Assembly (NCBI GenBank): GCA_964551995.1 | Contig: CAZKFD010000011.1 | Span: forward strand, 186,001-250,000 | DNA: 64,000 nucleotides | Direction of reading: 5' to 3' | Source of the DNA: DATKJS01 sp964551995 | GTDB taxonomy: Bacteria > Acidobacteriota > Aminicenantia > Aminicenantales > Saccharicenantaceae | Shown: positions 59,363 through 64,000 of the stretch, one piece after another | Position numbering within the stretch: the stretch's first letter is position 1 | Layout: the number at the start of each line of letters is the position of its first letter | Translations under genes and position numbers: made by a program | The notes under the pieces: model-generated | What the model saw: the letters and a program-made list of their open reading frames with translations, nothing else | Databases searched by the model: none | What the model was told of the DNA's origin: nothing

Positions 59363-61291
59363 TTATTGCTCTCTTTCATACCGGTTCAGGATCTCATTGG
59401 TCAGCTTGAGGAAGGCCTCCTCGTTGACCCGGACTTTCTTCTCCTCGCGGGCTCGGGCCATGTAGGACACGAGGAATTCGTTCCTCTTCTGCTCGAGCCG
59501 GGTATCGCGCTCCGAGGCCTTGTCCTTCTCGAAATCGGCCCGGCTGGCTTCTTTCCGGCCGAGAACGCGGAAAATAGCGTAGCCGTCCTCGACGCGGACG
59601 GGTGCGCTGGTTTTCTGGAGGGCCAGGGAGAAGATGAGATCATCGGCCTCGGGATTCTCGCCGATCAGGCCGAGGTACTGGCCACGCTTGTGCTCCTCGA
59701 CCATCTTGTATTCGAGCTTATTCTTGGTGGCCTCAACGCCCCAGTCATCTTTCGGCCGGGATTCGATCTCGGAGAGCATTTCCCGGGCCTGCTGCTTTTT
59801 CAGGTCCTGGACGATGTCGTTGGCGACGTCGGCCCGGACCTCGTCCAGCTTGGCGGGCTTTTCGGGCTCGATCCGCTCGAGCTGGGCCAGCACGGCACCG
59901 GTGTAGATGGAGATCGGAGCCGAGATCCCTTTGTCCTTGAGCTCGAAGAGGGCTTCACTCACGGCGCCCGCGGTGTCGAAATTTCCGAGGGGCTGGCCTT
60001 TCTTGAGCGGCCCGGTCGAAGCGATCTTGAGACCTTCCTGCTGGACGGCGAAGTCCAGGTTCTTTTCCTTGAGGGCGCGGGCCTCGAGCTTCTGGATCCC
60101 CTCGGCGACGAGGGCCCGGGCCTTCTGGTCCTCGAGGATGGTCCGGATCGTCGCGCTCACCACGGCGAGGGGCTTGGTCGATGCCGCCGTTTTCTCGGTC
60201 GCTTTCAGGATGGCTGCGCCTCCGTCGGTCTCGACAACCCCCGACAGCTGCCCCTGCTCGAGCTTGTCGGCGGCCTCGGTTTCCTTGGCCGACAGGGATT
60301 TCCATTCGTCCAGGCCCCAGTCGCCGCCGGCCTTGGCCTTGTCATCCTTGGAATAGGTCCTGGCCAGGGCCGCGAAATCGGCGCCCCCCTGGGCCTTCTT
60401 GAGGATGTCCCGGGCCTCGGACAGGACGGCGGCCCGCTCCTTGGCCGTGAACGGCAGCCAGATCCGGCTGAGGCGGAGCTTCTCGGCCTCCCGGAATTGC
60501 CCGATGTTGTCCTGATAATATTTCGCAATCTCCGCGTCCTGAATTTTGACGTCCTTCTTGAAGTCGTCGTTCCTCAAGAAGATATAGTCCGCGGTCCGCT
60601 TCTCCGGGATCATGTACCGGGCCGCGTTCTTGGCGAACGCGGCCGCGATCTCCGCCTCGGCCGGTTGGCTTTTGATGTCGATCTTGGACGCCTCGGCGAC
60701 GAGGTATTCGATCTTGGCCGATTCTTTCTCGTTCCGGTAGTTCGTCCAGAGCTCCTCGTCAGAGACCGCGATCCCTGCGGTCAGGAGGTTGATGACCTTG
60801 CCGATGAGGATCTCCTGCCTCAGGCTGTCCTCGAACTCGCTCACGGGAATATGATTGTATTCGAGGATCCGCTTGTAGAGCTCGTAGCCGACGAACTGTC
60901 CGTCCCTCTGGAGGGCCGGATAGGATTTGATCCGTTCGCCGATCTCAGCGTCCGTGACCTGGAGCCCCATGCTCTGCGCGATCTGGAGCAGGAGATGCTG
61001 TTGGATGATCTGTCCAAGGGTCTGCTCCGGGATGTTGAGCTGCCGGATGAGATTCTGGTTCAGCCCGCTGTATTGTTTCTTCATCGCGTCCAGCCTCTGG
61101 CGGAGGCCCTGATAGTACTCGTCGGCGCTGATCTTCTGGCTGCCGGCCGTGGCCAGCGTGCCGGCCCGCCCGGCCTCGCCGAGGCGTCCGGCGCCTCCCC
61201 AGATGGCCCAGATGGACACGATGAACGTGCCGACGATGATCCATAGGATGGGCTTCAGCGATTTCACGTTCTTTCTCATGGTCTTTAGCAT
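59363..61291 (-). CDS. ppiD: SurA/PpiD-like periplasmic peptidyl-prolyl isomerase
   Basis: Membrane-anchored folding factor, 642 aa. One N-terminal helix (ILWIIVGTFIVSIW) is followed by a SurA_N-like helical domain (YYQGLRQRLDAMKKQY, LLLQIAQSMGL) and a parvulin rotamase (AAVLSEARDILKKAQGGADFAALA, DWGLDEWKSLS). A second incomplete parvulin-like domain and a helical tail complete it. Architecture matches PpiD. It lies 34 nt from the HIT gene and may be co-transcribed with it. Confidence 0.9.
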   Translation of the reverse strand: MLKTMRKNVKSLKPILWIIVGTFIVSIWAIWGGAGRLGEAGRAGTLATAGSQKISADEYYQGLRQRLDAMKKQYSGLNQNLIRQLNIPEQTLGQIIQQHLLLQIAQSMGLQVTDAEIGERIKSYPALQRDGQFVGYELYKRILEYNHIPVSEFEDSLRQEILIGKVINLLTAGIAVSDEELWTNYRNEKESAKIEYLVAEASKIDIKSQPAEAEIAAAFAKNAARYMIPEKRTADYIFLRNDDFKKDVKIQDAEIAKYYQDNIGQFREAEKLRLSRIWLPFTAKERAAVLSEARDILKKAQGGADFAALARTYSKDDKAKAGGDWGLDEWKSLSAKETEAADKLEQGQLSGVVETDGGAAILKATEKTAASTKPLAVVSATIRTILEDQKARALVAEGIQKLEARALKEKNLDFAVQQEGLKIASTGPLKKGQPLGNFDTAGAVSEALFELKDKGISAPISIYTGAVLAQLERIEPEKPAKLDEVRADVANDIVQDLKKQQAREMLSEIESRPKDDWGVEATKNKLEYKMVEEHKRGQYLGLIGENPEADDLIFSLALQKTSAPVRVEDGYAIFRVLGRKEASRADFEKDKASERDTRLEQKRNEFLVSYMARAREEKKVRVNEEAFLKLTNEILNRYEREQ

Positions 61292-61325
61292 GGGTGCACC
61301 TCGAATCCCTCGGGGGCGGCCGGCC

Positions 61326-61838
61326 TCACCGCGCCGCCCGTCCTTTCCGCGATTTTTCCCGGTCGAACAGGGGGCGGAGCCGCTCGTAGGTCGTTTCCAG
61401 GTCCTCGATGAAGACCCGGGTCTCGCCGACGAGGGGCATAAAGTTCGAATCTCCCGTCCAGCGCGGGATGACGTGGAGATGATAGTGGCCCGCGATCCCG
61501 GCGCCGGCGCTGTGGCCGAGGTTCATGCCCGCGTTGAAGCCCTGGGGCCGGTATGCGGAGCGCAGGACGCGGAGGGCGGCCTGCAGGAGCTCGGCCAGCT
61601 CCGCGCCCTCCTCCGGCCGAGCCTTCAAAAAGTCCGCAATATGCCGGACGGGGGCGATCAGGAGGTGGCCCGGAGTGTAGGGGTAGCGGTTGAGCATGAC
61701 GAAATTCCGGCGGCCCCGGAAGAGAACGGCCGCCTTCCGCTCGTCCCCCTGCTTCAGGGCCTCACAGAAGACGCAGGCCGCCGTGTTCATGGCCGTCCGC
61801 ACGTAGTCCGCCCGCCAGGGCGCGGAGAGATAGTGCAT
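61326..61838 (-). CDS. HIT-family nucleotide hydrolase (Ap4A phosphorylase-like)
   Basis: 170 aa. MHYLSAPWRADYV at the start, a zinc pair in CVFCEAL, the strand RRNFVMLNRYPYTPGHLLI, and the HIT triad HYHLHVIPRW (H-x-H-x-H). This is the pattern of bacterial HIT hydrolases/phosphorylases acting on Ap4A or AMP conjugates. Its ATG overlaps the HU stop by 1 nt (TAATG), so translation is coupled. Confidence 0.92.
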   Translation of the reverse strand: MHYLSAPWRADYVRTAMNTAACVFCEALKQGDERKAAVLFRGRRNFVMLNRYPYTPGHLLIAPVRHIADFLKARPEEGAELAELLQAALRVLRSAYRPQGFNAGMNLGHSAGAGIAGHYHLHVIPRWTGDSNFMPLVGETRVFIEDLETTYERLRPLFDREKSRKGRAAR

Positions 61839-62113
61839 TATTGGTTGATGAGCTCCTTGAGGAGTTTGCTGGGCTTGAAGTAGAGGACCTTTTTCGGGGG
61901 GACCTTGACGGGCTCGCCCGTGCGGGGGTTCCGCCCCGAGCGGGACGTCCGTTTCCGGAAGCGGAAACTCCCGAAGCCGCGGATCTCGATTTCCTCCCCC
62001 TTCAGGATGGCCGCCCGGATGGTCTCGAAGAACAGGTTGACGCCGTCCTCGGCCTCCTGTTTCGGAATGCTCAACTCCCGGGAAATCTTGTTGATCAGAT
62101 CAGCTTTTATCAT
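61838..62113 (-). CDS. HU/IHF-family DNA-binding protein
   Basis: Histone-like protein of 91 aa. Features: MIKADLINKISRELSIP, FFETIRAAILKGEEIEIRGFGSF and the DNA-contacting arm GRNPRTGEPVKVPPKKVLYFKPS. The RNP and PPK elements favour the IHF/HU group. It overlaps rpsA by 14 nt and hit by 1 nt. Confidence 0.95.
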   Translation of the reverse strand: MIKADLINKISRELSIPKQEAEDGVNLFFETIRAAILKGEEIEIRGFGSFRFRKRTSRSGRNPRTGEPVKVPPKKVLYFKPSKLLKELINQ

Positions 62114-63854
62114 GAGAGTCCTCCTTTTTGGTTCTCCGCTTCGGAGCGGTGATGTTCTTCAGCTGGTCTTTCATGATGTCGCCCAGGGTCATCCGGTCGT
62201 CCTGGGAATCCATGTACTTCTGGAACTCCTGCTTCTGGAGGTCGAACTGGGCCTGCTTGAAGCTGAGGGAGATTTTCTTGGCCTTGGCGTTGAGCCGGAT
62301 GATCTTGGCGTTTCGTTCCTCGCCCACCGTGAAGGCATCGGAGGGCTTCTCGATTTTCTTCTCGTCGAGTTCAGAGGTGAAGACGACTCCTTCGATGCCG
62401 GGCACGATCTCGACGAAAACGCCGAAGTCCGTGATCCGGACGATCCTGACTTTGACGATGTCGCCGACCTGCTGCCGGCTGAAGAAATCCTCCCAGATAT
62501 CGCCCTCGAGCTGCTTGATCCCGAGGGACACCTTCTGCTTCTCGACATCGATGTTGAGGATGAGGGCCTCCACCTCCTGGCCGACCTGGAGCTTTTCCGA
62601 GGGATGCTTGATCTTCTCCCAGCTGATGTCTGAGATGTGGACGAGGCCTTCGATGCCCTTCTCGACCTCGACGAAGGCGCCGAAGTCGGTGATGCTGGTC
62701 ACAGGGCCCCGGATGCGGGCGCCGATGCCGCTCTTCTGCTTCAGGAGCTCAAGCGGATGCGGCGACGCCTGCTTGAGCCCCAGGGAGATCCGCTTCGTGG
62801 CCGGATTGACCTCGAGGATGGTGACGACGACCTCCTGGCCGGGCGCCAGGACCTTTTTGGGATGGACAAGCTTCCGGGACCATGTCAGGTCGGAGATATG
62901 CACGAGCCCCTCGACGCCCTGCTCGAGTTCCACAAACGCCCCGAAGTCGGTCAGGCTGCTGACCTTGCCGCTGACCTTCTGGCCGGCCTGGTATCTTTCT
63001 GAGATCGTCGACCAAGGGTCCGGGGTCAGTTGCTTGAGGCCGAGCGAGATCTTTTCGTCCTTCTCGCTGAAGTCCAGGACGACCACCTCGATATCCTGGC
63101 CCACGGTCAGGAGGTCGGAGGGACGGCCGATCTTCCCCCACGATATGTCGGACACATGGAGGAGGCCTTCGACGCCGCCGAGGTCGATGAAGGCGCCGAA
63201 GTTCGTCAGCGTCCTGACGTGCCCGGTGATCTTCTGGCCCTTGACGAGGTGGCTGAAGACCTTCTGCTTCTTCTTCTCCCTTTCGTCCTGGAGGAGCAGT
63301 TTCCGCGAGAGGACGGCGTTCTCGCTCTTGCGGTCGAATTTCATGACCCTGAACTTCAGGGTCTGCCGAATCAAGGGCTCGGGGTCCTTGACCGGCCGTA
63401 TGTCCACGTGCGACTCGGGGAGGAACGCCGGGATGCCGACGTCCACGCTGAAGCCGCCCCGCGTTTTGCCGACGATCGTGCCGGTCACCCACGTGTTGTG
63501 GGAATAGGCTTTCTCCAGAAGATCGAGGGCCCGGGCGGTATCCGCCCGCCTCTTGGACAGCACGAGGTAGCCGTCCTTATGGTCGGTCTTCTCGAGCATG
63601 GCCTCGATCTCGCTCCCGGCCCGAAGCTCCGAAAGGGTCTTGGGATCGGCGAATTCTTCGATCGGGATGGCCCCTTCCATTTTGAAGCCGATATCGACGA
63701 GAATGTGGGTGGGGGTCCGCTTGATAACCCGGCCCTTGATGATCTTCCCCATCGTGATTTCCTTGTTGCTGAACTGGTAGCGGTCGAGGAGGTGCTCGTA
63801 GTCTTCCGACGACATCTTCTCGTCGCGGTCCGGGAACTTGGTTGGGTCAGTCAT
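62100..63854 (-). CDS. rpsA: 30S ribosomal protein S1
   Basis: 584 aa from ATG 63854 (upstream frame has no coding sense). Six S1 (OB-fold) domains follow in order, for example GRVIKRTPTHILVDIGF, LTNFGAFIDLGGVEGLLHVSD, LTDFGAFVELEQGVEGLVHISD, ITDFGAFVEVEKGIEGLVHISD and ITDFGVFVEI. S1 unwinds messenger RNA on the ribosome and helps initiation with weak Shine-Dalgarno sequences. It follows the ispH stop by 7 nt, an arrangement that in some bacteria is a gene fusion. Confidence 0.97.
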   Translation of the reverse strand: MTDPTKFPDRDEKMSSEDYEHLLDRYQFSNKEITMGKIIKGRVIKRTPTHILVDIGFKMEGAIPIEEFADPKTLSELRAGSEIEAMLEKTDHKDGYLVLSKRRADTARALDLLEKAYSHNTWVTGTIVGKTRGGFSVDVGIPAFLPESHVDIRPVKDPEPLIRQTLKFRVMKFDRKSENAVLSRKLLLQDEREKKKQKVFSHLVKGQKITGHVRTLTNFGAFIDLGGVEGLLHVSDISWGKIGRPSDLLTVGQDIEVVVLDFSEKDEKISLGLKQLTPDPWSTISERYQAGQKVSGKVSSLTDFGAFVELEQGVEGLVHISDLTWSRKLVHPKKVLAPGQEVVVTILEVNPATKRISLGLKQASPHPLELLKQKSGIGARIRGPVTSITDFGAFVEVEKGIEGLVHISDISWEKIKHPSEKLQVGQEVEALILNIDVEKQKVSLGIKQLEGDIWEDFFSRQQVGDIVKVRIVRITDFGVFVEIVPGIEGVVFTSELDEKKIEKPSDAFTVGEERNAKIIRLNAKAKKISLSFKQAQFDLQKQEFQKYMDSQDDRMTLGDIMKDQLKNITAPKRRTKKEDSHDKS

Positions 63855-63861
63855 GGCAGGT

Positions 63862-64000
63862 TTACTCCCTCGCTGAATTCTCTCTGGAGCTTCGCAGGAT
63901 GGCGTCGACGGCTTCCTGGATGGCCTCCGGGGGCGTCGAGGCCCCCCCTGAGATCCCGACAGTGCGCGCACCCCGGAGCATGTCCGGGGCGATCTGTCGG
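63862..64000 (-). CDS. ispH: 4-hydroxy-3-methylbut-2-enyl diphosphate reductase, C-terminal part (cut by window edge)
   Basis: About 45 C-terminal codons. VGISGGASTPPEAIQEAVDAI matches the conserved C-terminal VGITAGASTP segment of IspH/LytB, final enzyme of the non-mevalonate isoprenoid pathway. It stops 7 nt before rpsA, so they form one transcription unit. The 5' part lies outside the window. Confidence 0.85.
   Translation of the reverse strand, partial: RQIAPDMLRGARTVGISGGASTPPEAIQEAVDAILRSSRENSARE

Noticed and set aside
1..64000. CRISPR array, tRNA, rRNA or prophage
   Set aside because: No regularly spaced direct repeats, cloverleaf-like sequence, rRNA segment or phage structural gene was seen in the intergenic stretches inspected.

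Overview
This 64 kb window is high-G+C bacterial chromosome (roughly 60-65% by eye), densely coded in long same-strand runs. Lipoprotein boxes, Tat signals (RRDFLK/RRQFLR/RREFLK), an MCE/Mla lipid-transport operon, a PpiD-type periplasmic chaperone and an M61 secreted peptidase point to a Gram-negative, diderm heterotroph. The mix of Tat-exported Gfo/Idh/MocA proteins, TIM-barrel sugar isomerases, glycoside hydrolases, peptide transporters and an anaerobic-type flavin/Fe-S electron-transfer locus would fit an uncultured Acidobacteriota lineage such as Aminicenantes. That placement is inference; no rRNA marker is present.

Layout. 0-12.8 kb: a sugar-redox region with four Gfo/Idh/MocA oxidoreductases, two xylose-isomerase-like TIM barrels, an SDR, a HEAT-repeat protein and a secreted Ig/trypsin-like lipoprotein. 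13-21 kb: a decayed acetyltransferase, a GH172/DUF2961 protein, NAD synthetase, a GH29 fucosidase and an M61 peptidase. 20.8-24 kb: an SSS symporter with a two-helix small protein, divergent from a sensor-less sigma-54 activator. 24-28.6 kb: small proteins, isoaspartyl dipeptidase, a PlsC-like acyltransferase and a POT peptide transporter. 28.6-29.06 kb: gene remnants.

29.0-39.2 kb is the most remarkable part. It is a ten-gene, mostly overlapping minus-strand operon encoding a zinc-ribbon protein, a DRTGG protein, a NuoG-like Fe-S subunit, NfnA-like and NfnB-like flavoproteins, a second DRTGG protein, an RsbW-like ATPase, an unusual [FeFe]-hydrogenase-like sensor, NuoE and NuoF. It reads as an electron-bifurcating or confurcating NAD(P)H/ferredoxin system fused to a redox-sensing and signalling module. 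It has no obvious terminal catalytic subunit: the NuoG-like protein lacks the formate-dehydrogenase active-site Cys/Sec, and the hydrogenase-like protein lacks several canonical H-cluster motif residues. A clear TTGACA-17-TATAGT promoter precedes it.

39.3-43 kb: a frameshifted PanE-like gene, a Cys-rich tandem-repeat exported protein, a PilZ protein and a UroD-like protein. 43-49.5 kb (plus strand): a large GH67-like/malectin lipoprotein, then a complete STAS-MlaE/MlaF/MlaD/lipoprotein operon. 49.5-61.3 kb (minus): a CPBP protease, a sugar porter and a UroD-like protein in one operon; APC permease, PatB-type lyase, M29 aminopeptidase and OPT transporter (peptide and amino-acid use), with a 26-bp inverted-repeat (MITE/REPIN-like) element that supplies the patB start codon; then PpiD. 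61.3-64 kb: HIT hydrolase, HU/IHF, ribosomal protein S1 and the 3' end of ispH.
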